From positions 248,001-312,000 of the forward strand of contig CBDFNO010000012.1 in assembly GCA_965250265.1 (NCBI GenBank): a stretch of DNA of 64,000 bases. The letters run 5' to 3'. Both the position numbers and the translations under genes were made by a program. Position 1 is the stretch's first letter; each line of letters starts with the position of its first letter. This DNA comes from PRS1 sp965250265 (GTDB lineage Bacteria; Bacteroidota; Bacteroidia; Flavobacteriales; Flavobacteriaceae). The notes beneath the pieces are model-generated. The model saw nothing but the letters and a program-made list of their open reading frames with translations, made no database searches and had not been told where the DNA came from. Of this stretch, positions 47,635-55,156 are shown one piece after another.

Positions 47635-48081
47635 ATGAAAACAAGTCAAGCAGGATTGGACCTAATCAAAACTTATGAAGGACTAGAATTAAAGCCTTAT
47701 ATATGCCCTGCAGGAGTTCCTACTATAGGATATGGAGCGACCTATTATCCATCAGGAGAAAAAGTTACAATGACAGACCCTTCAATTAGCAAAGAATTTG
47801 CCGAAAACATATTGAAAGAAATGGTTGTAAAATACGAACAAGGAGTTGAACGCTATGTACAACTAGAAATTAATCAAAATCAATTTGATGCCCTTGTTTC
47901 GTTTGCATATAATTTAGGACTAGGAGCTTTAAAAAGCAGTACGTTGCTAAAAAAGGTCAATGCCAACCCTAACGACCATGATATTGAAAATCAATTTAAT
48001 AGATGGGTAAAAGCAGGAGGGAGAAAGTTAGCGGGATTAATTAAAAGGCGACAAGAAGAAGCTTCGCTATATTTTTCATAA
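47635..48081 (+). CDS. GH24 (phage-type) lysozyme
   Basis: A 148-residue muramidase of the T4/P21 endolysin family, hydrolysing the glycan strands of peptidoglycan. The catalytic triad spacing is exactly E15-x8-C24-x5-T30, within YEGLELKPYICPAGVPTIGYG-like sequence. NQFDALVSFAYNLG and the final GLIKRRQEEASL are also family-typical. No signal peptide is visible, so release would need a holin, a secretion system or cell lysis. No phage structural genes are nearby. It follows the oxidase cassette by 58 bases and precedes a large unrecognised gene by 175 bases. Confidence 0.88.
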   Translation: MKTSQAGLDLIKTYEGLELKPYICPAGVPTIGYGATYYPSGEKVTMTDPSISKEFAENILKEMVVKYEQGVERYVQLEINQNQFDALVSFAYNLGLGALKSSTLLKKVNANPNDHDIENQFNRWVKAGGRKLAGLIKRRQEEASLYFS

Positions 48082-48256
48082 ATAAATAATTCGTACATTT
48101 AGAAATCATCTGCTGTGAAATCCCTTTTTGTAAATTGGATATTTTACTTAGACAATGTTCCCTTTTCTAGTAATTTATCATTCTGTTACCCCAAATATTA
48201 TTGAATTTGAACCGATTTTGTTATAGCAATTAGTAGTGACAATTAAATTATTAATT

Positions 48257-50326
48257 ATGGATAATCAACTCAAATTTGATGAAGATGTTTTTAAACAATA
48301 TTTACTATACTTTCTTTTATCTCAAAAATCTATAGAGCATTTAAAGTACAATCCGGAATTGCAAACACTGTTAGAAAAAATGGCGTCTAAAGAGGATTCT
48401 AATAAAACTGTAACTGACGAGTTTGATGACCTTTCAAATAAAAATGAGACTTACAATGTAATATCAGATTTAATACCAATACCTGAAGGTATATTACCAG
48501 ATGCGTATGATGCGATCGGTACGGCTTTAGGCGTTGGGGCTGAAGAGATTAAAAAAGCTGTAGTTTATCTATTAAATTTACCTACAGAGGCATTTAAGAA
48601 AGCAGATGGTGTGTTTAAAAGTCTGCAACCTGCTAGCTTGTTTGAGACTGCACTTGGTGGCGCAGAAGATTTAATAGTTAATTCATTAAAACCGGTTGGA
48701 GACCAGTTGGTCGAAAAGTTACAAAATTCAAAAGAATTCCAAGATTTCATTCGTCTTGTTAACGGGTTAAAAAATACTTTGATAGAGGATTTGGAGGATC
48801 GACTAGATTATGCAGGAAATATCATGTGCTTTATATTACAACCAAATTGTAAAAAGGTCACCGATTCATTTCCTCGTCAAATAACGGATGAAATTAAAAC
48901 GCTTATTGATGCTTTTGCTGACCCAATTGATACCAGTAAAGTGGGAGTAGCTATTAAAAACCTTATAGACATATTAAATCCATTTAATATTATTTCAAAA
49001 ATGTTTAAATTGATGACAAATATTCTATCTATGAGTCCTAAGGAGCTCAAAGAGCTTGATTTGATAGGTAAATTGGAAGGTGTATATTTTGGAAGGCTTG
49101 ACGACTTTTTAAATCATAAATACGAGGAAAAGAAAGAAGGTGAAAAAAAAGAAGCTTATAAGCTTCGCATTGAAAAAGAAAGGGAGTTTCGTATAGAAAT
49201 TTTAGGAGCAATAGACCATTTAATTCATAGCTTAATACAATTAGTTGGTGATCACAAATCTGGTGAAGGATCAAAAAATGGTCAAAAAAGCGCCACTGGC
49301 TCTGCTGGCCCCCAGCTTTCATATTTACAGCTTGCAAATATTCTCGATGGAATGTTAAAAACTGTTATGGGAAGTGTATTTACCATTCCTGGTTTACCAT
49401 CTTTAAATATGCCTAAAAATGAAATACATAGAAATCCTGAAAATGAACCTTTACCTATCGCAGTTAGATCGAGCCAATCAATTAGCCAGGCAATTGCGGT
49501 ACCTATTCGTGGATATTTTGGAGTCGTTTTGCGAGGTGCTTGGGAGTTCAATAGTCATAATGAGGGATTAACAGAGACTGTTGCTTCCTTTATTTCTTCT
49601 CTAATAGGTTCTTTTATTGAGGCGATTATATATTCATTATTATCAATAGTTGAGATCAAGGAGTCTTATTCTGAAAATGAAGTAAAAGGAGAGTTATATT
49701 CATGGCCAACCAAAGCACTTTGGGGATTAGAGGATGAAGAATGTGTTTATCAAAAAGTAGTTATTAATAATTCATTAATAAAAGGTTTGTCTTTGGGTAA
49801 TGATGATATTGAAGAGTTCATCAATAAACTCGAAATAATGTTAATAGGATTACTTAAATCAGCATCTGAAGAGGTTATAAAAAAAGCACAAAAAGAAGGT
49901 TCATATATTCCAAATTCTGGAAAGGATAATATAGTAACAAAAATTATAAGAGATTATGGTGCTTTGGTAGAGTTAGAACATATATTTCGAGATCCTCCTA
50001 ATACAGTTGATGAATCGGATAATTGCAAGTTCATTATTAAGACTGATAACACTCAAAATCCAAATCATTGTAAAAAAACTGCTGAAGATAAAAATGGGAA
50101 AAGAAATATCGAAATCAAAGCTTTTTCCAAACTGCCAATGGGAGTAATGCGTGCCTATTGTAATGGGCAGAAAACAATTATGAAACCGTTTGGAATAAAG
50201 AATACATATTCTGGCGATATTAAAGGTCTTAGTGAGCCAATAGGAAAAATTCACCTTATTATGGATAACAAATATCATGTAAAAACAAGTATAGATAAAT
50301 TTAAACTGCCGGAAGAATTAGAATAA
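48257..50326 (+). CDS. Large protein of unknown function in the island
   Basis: A 689-residue protein I do not recognise. I chose the ATG at 48257 (MDNQLKFDED); a GTG at 48236 would add seven residues. Residues 1-50 are helical, followed by an acidic linker. A central helical region (about 60-260) has several moderately hydrophobic helices such as EEIKKAVVYLLNLP and IISKMFKLMTNILSMS. A Lys/Glu-rich segment lies near 285-315. A hydrophobic stretch at about 440-470 (VASFISSLIGSFIEAIIYSL) could enter a membrane. The C-terminal third is polar with paired cysteines. It lacks a signal peptide and ends 20 bases before the NDT-like gene, so it may be part of the same operon, although its base composition is closer to that of the host genome. 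Confidence 0.65.
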   Translation: MDNQLKFDEDVFKQYLLYFLLSQKSIEHLKYNPELQTLLEKMASKEDSNKTVTDEFDDLSNKNETYNVISDLIPIPEGILPDAYDAIGTALGVGAEEIKKAVVYLLNLPTEAFKKADGVFKSLQPASLFETALGGAEDLIVNSLKPVGDQLVEKLQNSKEFQDFIRLVNGLKNTLIEDLEDRLDYAGNIMCFILQPNCKKVTDSFPRQITDEIKTLIDAFADPIDTSKVGVAIKNLIDILNPFNIISKMFKLMTNILSMSPKELKELDLIGKLEGVYFGRLDDFLNHKYEEKKEGEKKEAYKLRIEKEREFRIEILGAIDHLIHSLIQLVGDHKSGEGSKNGQKSATGSAGPQLSYLQLANILDGMLKTVMGSVFTIPGLPSLNMPKNEIHRNPENEPLPIAVRSSQSISQAIAVPIRGYFGVVLRGAWEFNSHNEGLTETVASFISSLIGSFIEAIIYSLLSIVEIKESYSENEVKGELYSWPTKALWGLEDEECVYQKVVINNSLIKGLSLGNDDIEEFINKLEIMLIGLLKSASEEVIKKAQKEGSYIPNSGKDNIVTKIIRDYGALVELEHIFRDPPNTVDESDNCKFIIKTDNTQNPNHCKKTAEDKNGKRNIEIKAFSKLPMGVMRAYCNGQKTIMKPFGIKNTYSGDIKGLSEPIGKIHLIMDNKYHVKTSIDKFKLPEELE

Positions 50327-50346
50327 AATCATAAAAAATTTGAATT

Positions 50347-51681
50347 ATGAAGCCACTTTGTTTTGTTTTAATGCCCTTCGGAACCAAAACCGATAAAATG
50401 GGTAGGGTACTCGATTTCAACCATATATATGAGGCACTTATTAAACCGGCGATCGAAAAATGCGATTTGGAGCCCATTCGAGCGGATGAAGAACTCTTAG
50501 GTGGTACCATCCATAAACCCATGTACGAGCGTCTCGTGCTTTGTGACTACGCCATCGCAGACCTAACCTCTTTAAACGCAAATGTTTTTTATGAACTAGG
50601 TTTACGACATGCCATCAAGGCGCATACGACTATCCCTATATTCGCCTTCGATGCGGACTTGCCATTCGATTTAAAAATGCAGCGAACTCTTCCGTATAAA
50701 TTGGACAAAGAGGGTAAACTAGATGACATTCAGGGAACAATGGATATGTTAGTGGAGCATTTGAATGCCACCAAAGGCCAAGGAAATGTGGATAGTCCCG
50801 TATTTCAATTGATTGATGGTTGGAAAGTATCACATAATCTTTCGCATGAAAAGACCGATGCCTTTAGAGAGCAGGCGGTTTATGAGAATGATAAGAAAGA
50901 GGATATGTTCAAGGCTCGAAACGAAGGAAAGGACGCCGTTATAAAAACATATGAGCAGTTAAAACCCATCAATGAAAAGTCGGTTGGTGTCATTATTGAT
51001 CTTTTTATTTCCCTGCGTGGCGTAAAAGCCTGGGAGGAAATGATTGCCTGTTATGAAGAAATGGATGCCCCGCTACAAAAATTGAAAATGGTCCAGGAGC
51101 AATTAGGTTTTGCCTATAACCGAACAGGAGATACCGAACAAGCCAAACGAGTTTTGGAGGAGGTTATCAAAGAGTTTGGGCCGGATCCGGAGACTAATGG
51201 GATTTTAGGAAGGGTGTACAAGGATTTGTATAAATCTGCCAAAGAGGACGACAATAAGCTCAAGGCGATGGGGTTTTTAAATATGGCGATAAAGAGTTAT
51301 AGAGAGGGATTTGATGCAGATTGGAGAGACGCGTACCCGGGTGTGAACTTGGTTACATTGCTAGAGTTGAAAGGAGACAAAAAGTCATTGGGAGAATACT
51401 TACCCATTGTGCAATTTGCCAATAAAAGAAAAATAGAAGGCACGACCCCTGATTACTGGGACATGGCCACCGAAGGCGAATTGAATATACTGAAAAGAGA
51501 TTATGACGCCGCTACCGAAAACTTTTCGGAAGCCATTGCGCTAATTCCTGACAATGAGATCTGGATGTTGGAGTCTACAATGAACAATTTAAAGATCATC
51601 CAAAAAGCAAGAGAGGAAAATAATACACAAGACGATGAGCTCAGCTCCTTGATCGAGCAATTTGAAAACTACCTTACTTAA
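50347..51681 (+). CDS. Nucleoside-deoxyribosyltransferase-like domain fused to TPR-S (TRAFs-binding) repeats
   Basis: A 444-residue two-domain protein. Residues 1-140 form a Rossmann-like domain of the nucleoside 2-deoxyribosyltransferase/TIR-like group: CFVLMPFG (5-12), IRADEE (44-49), ADLTSLNANVFYELGLRHA (71-89). D72 and E83 fall where active-site acids are expected. Residues about 160-440 match the TPR-S/TRAFs-binding repeat region: EQLGFAYNRTGDTEQAKRVL, GPDPETNGILGRVYKD, SYREGFDADWRDAYPGVNL. TPR-S domains are known from predicted bacterial conflict systems, where they sense a signal and gate a linked effector. The likely target is a nucleotide or NAD-like molecule. Base composition is visibly richer in G+C than upstream DNA. 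The TIR-WD40 gene follows, joined through a mini-ORF. Confidence 0.75.
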   Translation: MKPLCFVLMPFGTKTDKMGRVLDFNHIYEALIKPAIEKCDLEPIRADEELLGGTIHKPMYERLVLCDYAIADLTSLNANVFYELGLRHAIKAHTTIPIFAFDADLPFDLKMQRTLPYKLDKEGKLDDIQGTMDMLVEHLNATKGQGNVDSPVFQLIDGWKVSHNLSHEKTDAFREQAVYENDKKEDMFKARNEGKDAVIKTYEQLKPINEKSVGVIIDLFISLRGVKAWEEMIACYEEMDAPLQKLKMVQEQLGFAYNRTGDTEQAKRVLEEVIKEFGPDPETNGILGRVYKDLYKSAKEDDNKLKAMGFLNMAIKSYREGFDADWRDAYPGVNLVTLLELKGDKKSLGEYLPIVQFANKRKIEGTTPDYWDMATEGELNILKRDYDAATENFSEAIALIPDNEIWMLESTMNNLKIIQKAREENNTQDDELSSLIEQFENYLT

Positions 51682-51689
51682 GCCAATAA

Positions 51690-51755
51690 ATGCAAGAACC
51701 CAACATTACACAAGAAAATTTCTCAACGAGTAAACTATTTAAAGATAAAGAATGA
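51690..51755 (+). CDS. 21-codon mini-ORF coupling the two effector genes
   Basis: It begins 8 bases after the NDT/TPR-S stop with ATG-CAA-GAA-CCC. Its TGA at 51753-51755 overlaps the ATG of the TIR gene as ATGA (51752-51755). The 21-residue product is polar with a C-terminal KLFKDKE. The overlap suggests translation of the mini-ORF could deliver ribosomes to the TIR start. Whether the peptide itself matters is unknown. Confidence 0.4.
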   Translation: MQEPNITQENFSTSKLFKDKE

Positions 51756-54715
51756 AGATATTCCGAAGGTTGAGGAGATTTCTTTTCGGGAATGATATTT
51801 TCATTTCTTATTCGAGGAAAGATGGTTACGAATATGCATTACAACTTACTTCCAGGCTTGGGGGATTTAGCATATTTATCGATCAATTAGGTTCGACGCC
51901 GGGTAAAGAAATTCCTCAAAAACTTCGCAAGAAATTAATTAATTCTACGGTCTTGGTTATAGTTGGAACCGAAGCGGCCGCAGCATCGAATGCGGTACAG
52001 GAGGAGGTAGAAGTATTTGTAAAAACTGTAAGACCCATCATTCCAATAAGCTTCAATGGATCGCTTGAACTAGCCAATTATTTCGAAAATTCTATCTTCG
52101 GATTGGCCATCGCCGATGAGGACGTGTCTGCCTTAACTGCCGGAAACCCATCCGAAAGCGTGCTCAATAGAATTGATCAGTCCTTTAGGTATACCCGTAG
52201 AAGAACCGGATTGCGATATTTATTTATAGGGACTTTTACCTTCCTTATTCTTTCCATTACAGGCGTTTTATCATTCTCATATTTTACGATAGATGAAGCC
52301 AATAAGCAAAAAGATACGGCGGAGAAAATACGCGATACTGCGCTGGAAGAAAAGAGAGCAGCTGATAAGGAAGTCCAGAAATCGGTTAAGCGTATCAACG
52401 AATTGAATAGGCAATATGCAGAAGTTTCGAATGACTTAGAAATTTCTAAGGATAATTTGTCCAGGAATATCAAATTACTTCGTAATACGGAAGTAGAACT
52501 ACAGAGAGAACAAGGCAACTTGGCCACCTATTTAACTAATCTTAGAGGAAGGGAAAAAGATGCTCTTTCCATGGGAATAAATGCAGTAGGGAATAATAAT
52601 AGTGATGAAGTTGAAAGCAGTGCACATTTAGGATTGGCAAATTCATGGTATAATTATTTATCATTTACACCTTTTCCTATAAGGGATATTGCATTGTTAA
52701 AGTATGTTACCGATACTCCGTATTCGATCGCTATCACCATTGACAATGAGGCTATGCTTGTCGACACACAATCTATGGAGATAGCAAAATCCTATTCATT
52801 GTCAGATTCAAGTACTCCCATATCAGATATAAAGATTTCTCTCGACGGTACCTTTATTACATTTTTAAGAAAAGGAAACTACGCACAAAACAGAGATGTT
52901 CTGGTCATGCTCGATGCATTGACTGGAGAACAAAAAAGATCTCTTGAGCTAGAGGAAACCAAGGAATATACCATTTCTAAGCAAGGAAATCTGGTGCTCG
53001 TGATGCTGGATGATTTTTCTGAGAATCTCCCGCAATTATGGAATTTCTCGGGATTAACATTAATAGCCGAATTAAATAGTCCAAGCATCTCTAATGCCCA
53101 ATTTTCTGAATATGAGAATAAACTTGTTTCCATCGATCGCAATTCGCGTCCCAAAGTTTGGAATGCTGCCGATGGAGCATTGATTACTGAAATCCAAACG
53201 GATTCACTGGATATTACGACGTTTCGAATGTCACGATCCGGGGACATTGTTTTTACCGGCCATGGCCATAGCAACGCTTATGTTTGGAGGAGTGAGACGG
53301 GTAAATTGATTCAAGAATTGTCAGGCGGGCATTCTGAAGAAAAATATTTTTATACGCCTACTTCCTTTAATGATGGCGATCAGCCAGAAGAATCTTATAG
53401 GAATCCGGGAGGCAGATTTTTGCTGCAAGATAATATGGGAATCAATGATATCGATTTTACAGAGCATGCTAGGGAAGGATATCGAATGGTGACAGCGGCA
53501 AATGATAAAACGGCTGGCTTGTGGAATATAAATGGAGATTTGGTACGCAGCTTGGTTGGCCACGGAGATCAGGTTACGAAGGCATTGTTTTCCGAGGATG
53601 GCCATTTTCTTGCCACTGCCGACAGCAAGGGAACAATATTGGTTCATGACACCAGTAAAGGTAGGCCGTTAGATTCTTTTAGAGGATTGAAATCAAATAT
53701 CAAAGAGATGAGTTTTCTGAAAGACAATCGCCTGCAGATACTTACTGAAGATGGAGTTGCTTATCTGTGGACCATTTTTGGAGATGTCGATAATCTAACG
53801 TTTGAGCATACCGGTGAGACAATAGCCAGTGCACTTTTTCATCCCGATGGGGAGCGAATTATCACCACAGATTGGAACGGAAACATTCGGATTTGGGACA
53901 GAGAAATCGGGAAATTATTACAATCTAAACAGTATCTACCAGAAGGTATTGGTACAACACAGACTCCAGAGGAGATACCAGGATGGGAAACCGACGGCTA
54001 TTGGAATACTCAACACAGTTTGCAAGACAGATTCCCACCCGATCCTTATAAGATTTGGGATTTGGATCATGTAGGAAACCCAAAAGAACCCGGTAAGGGA
54101 GATAGGCCTGGTTATAGAGAAATGCTAACGGCAAAATTATCTCCCAATGGAAAAATGGTGCTTTGTCAAACTTCAGAAGGGGTAGGTATTGTGTACAGAC
54201 TTCACCGAGATTCGATAGAGCAAGTGACTTCCTTTAAGAATGATCTGCTTATCATAAAAGACGGCGAATTCCTATCTGATGGGAAATCAGTATTCACTTA
54301 TGGTTTGTATAGTGACATGTCCTACACCAACTCTATCCATACGGGAGAATTATTGGATACCCAATACGGTTCCGGTAATGGTGAAAAAACAGCAAATGAA
54401 GAACATCAGCGGCTTTTAGAAAAAATAAATAAGACAAACCCAGCTTTGGTCACAGGCAACTCCTCAATCAAGGTATTCCCCAACAAGAAATACTTTTTAA
54501 CCTATAGTTTTTCGCGTTCTTTTCAACTGTTCCGATATTCTGACGGTTCCCTTCTGTCATCGAAGCGAATCCATCTAGGTAGGGTGTACGATCTAAATAT
54601 AAGTCCGGATGGGAAATATTTTATTAGCATCGGTGAAGATAAAAAGGCCAAATTGTTTGCAGTCCCTAGCCTTGAGTATTTAAGGCGAGGTGCAAATTCT
54701 GTCCTAAAACAGTGA
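51752..54715 (+). CDS. TIR - transmembrane - coiled coil - WD40 protein (candidate immune receptor/effector)
   Basis: A 987-residue protein. The TIR domain (about 14-140) reads DIFISYSRKDGYEYALQL, then IFIDQLGSTPGKEI, then STVLVIVGTEAAAASNAVQEE; E84 or E85 occupies the position of the catalytic NADase glutamate. One TM helix (about 155-180) and a coiled coil (about 181-258) follow. Residues 267-310 (REKDALSMGINAVG) resemble the connector that precedes WD40 in STAND receptors. WD40 repeats fill about 310-980, for example FTGHGHSNAYVWRSETGKLI and IITTDWNGNIRIWDREIGKL. No NTPase P-loop is visible, so it is not a standard STAND protein. Sampled lines are 45-53% G+C, against 32-37% in the preceding gene. 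It is probably coexpressed with the NDT/TPR-S gene. A role in phage defence or self-recognition is an inference. Confidence 0.8.
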   Translation: MKIFRRLRRFLFGNDIFISYSRKDGYEYALQLTSRLGGFSIFIDQLGSTPGKEIPQKLRKKLINSTVLVIVGTEAAAASNAVQEEVEVFVKTVRPIIPISFNGSLELANYFENSIFGLAIADEDVSALTAGNPSESVLNRIDQSFRYTRRRTGLRYLFIGTFTFLILSITGVLSFSYFTIDEANKQKDTAEKIRDTALEEKRAADKEVQKSVKRINELNRQYAEVSNDLEISKDNLSRNIKLLRNTEVELQREQGNLATYLTNLRGREKDALSMGINAVGNNNSDEVESSAHLGLANSWYNYLSFTPFPIRDIALLKYVTDTPYSIAITIDNEAMLVDTQSMEIAKSYSLSDSSTPISDIKISLDGTFITFLRKGNYAQNRDVLVMLDALTGEQKRSLELEETKEYTISKQGNLVLVMLDDFSENLPQLWNFSGLTLIAELNSPSISNAQFSEYENKLVSIDRNSRPKVWNAADGALITEIQTDSLDITTFRMSRSGDIVFTGHGHSNAYVWRSETGKLIQELSGGHSEEKYFYTPTSFNDGDQPEESYRNPGGRFLLQDNMGINDIDFTEHAREGYRMVTAANDKTAGLWNINGDLVRSLVGHGDQVTKALFSEDGHFLATADSKGTILVHDTSKGRPLDSFRGLKSNIKEMSFLKDNRLQILTEDGVAYLWTIFGDVDNLTFEHTGETIASALFHPDGERIITTDWNGNIRIWDREIGKLLQSKQYLPEGIGTTQTPEEIPGWETDGYWNTQHSLQDRFPPDPYKIWDLDHVGNPKEPGKGDRPGYREMLTAKLSPNGKMVLCQTSEGVGIVYRLHRDSIEQVTSFKNDLLIIKDGEFLSDGKSVFTYGLYSDMSYTNSIHTGELLDTQYGSGNGEKTANEEHQRLLEKINKTNPALVTGNSSIKVFPNKKYFLTYSFSRSFQLFRYSDGSLLSSKRIHLGRVYDLNISPDGKYFISIGEDKKAKLFAVPSLEYLRRGANSVLKQ

Positions 54716-54947
54716 TTTATTAAGTGATTTAGATTATGAAAGTTTTGCTAGTACTAAACGAAGATATTATAGAGGCGAAAGAAACATCAACCTTAGAAAT
54801 ACACTTATGCAAATAGGAGATGTAATTTTCAGTAATTCTGGAGCTCAATTGATGGAATTAGAGTTTCAAAAAGCGATAAATAATAAGGGGAAAATTGATA
54901 AAAGTTTTATTGATAAATTGTATCAAAATTTAAAAATAGACAAATAG
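54708..54947 (+). pseudogene. C-terminal gene remnant or small ORF after the TIR gene
   Basis: An open frame starts right after an in-frame stop at 54705-54707, without a start codon at its 5' end. It runs 79 codons to a TAG at 54947. It reads like normal coding sequence (YESFASTKRRYYRGERNINL, then MQIGDVIFSNSGAQLMELEF). The only internal ATG is at 54807, which would give a 46-residue protein. I do not recognise it. It may be the 3' end of a gene interrupted when the higher-GC TIR unit arrived. The rest of the gap 54948-55156 holds a direct repeat (aatcgtacaa twice), the inverted repeat at 55086-55126 and a tRNA-like segment. Confidence 0.4.
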
Positions 54948-55085
54948 CTTATATTAGATGGATTTACTTTCAACATATCCGTTTAATGCATACAATGTAA
55001 AAGATGTATCAATAAAACAAACTTTTAATTTTTTTAGCGTCAAACCATATCTAATCGTACAAAAATCGTACAAATAATAAAATTA

Positions 55086-55126
55086 AAAATTCGTAATTCA
55101 TTTACTTTAAAATAATTACGGATTTT
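55086..55126. repeat. Inverted repeat at the right edge of the island
   Basis: AAAATTCGTAATT pairs with AATTACGGATTTT over 13 bases (one G-U) around a 15-base loop. It could be a terminator for either strand, or a recombination-associated structure, because it directly abuts the tRNA-like segment. Confidence 0.6.
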
Positions 55127-55130
55127 ATCT

Positions 55131-55154
55131 GTACTCAAGGTGGGAATCAAACTC
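55131..55154 (-). other. tRNA 3'-end-like segment, possible attachment-site remnant
   Basis: The minus strand reads GAGTTTGATTCC followed by CACCTTGAGTAC. It looks like a T-loop (TTTGATT, one mismatch to TTCRANY), a 3' T-stem (CCCAC) and part of an acceptor arm. The 5' half of a tRNA is missing. Such fragments are left by integrases that recombine in tRNA 3' ends. No integrase gene is seen, and I cannot name the parent tRNA. Confidence 0.3.
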
Positions 55155-55156
55155 AA

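Noticed and set aside
47635..48081. GH24 lysozyme as evidence of a prophage
   Set aside because: No capsid, tail, terminase, holin or integrase genes are seen nearby. The enzyme sits beside an oxidase cassette instead.
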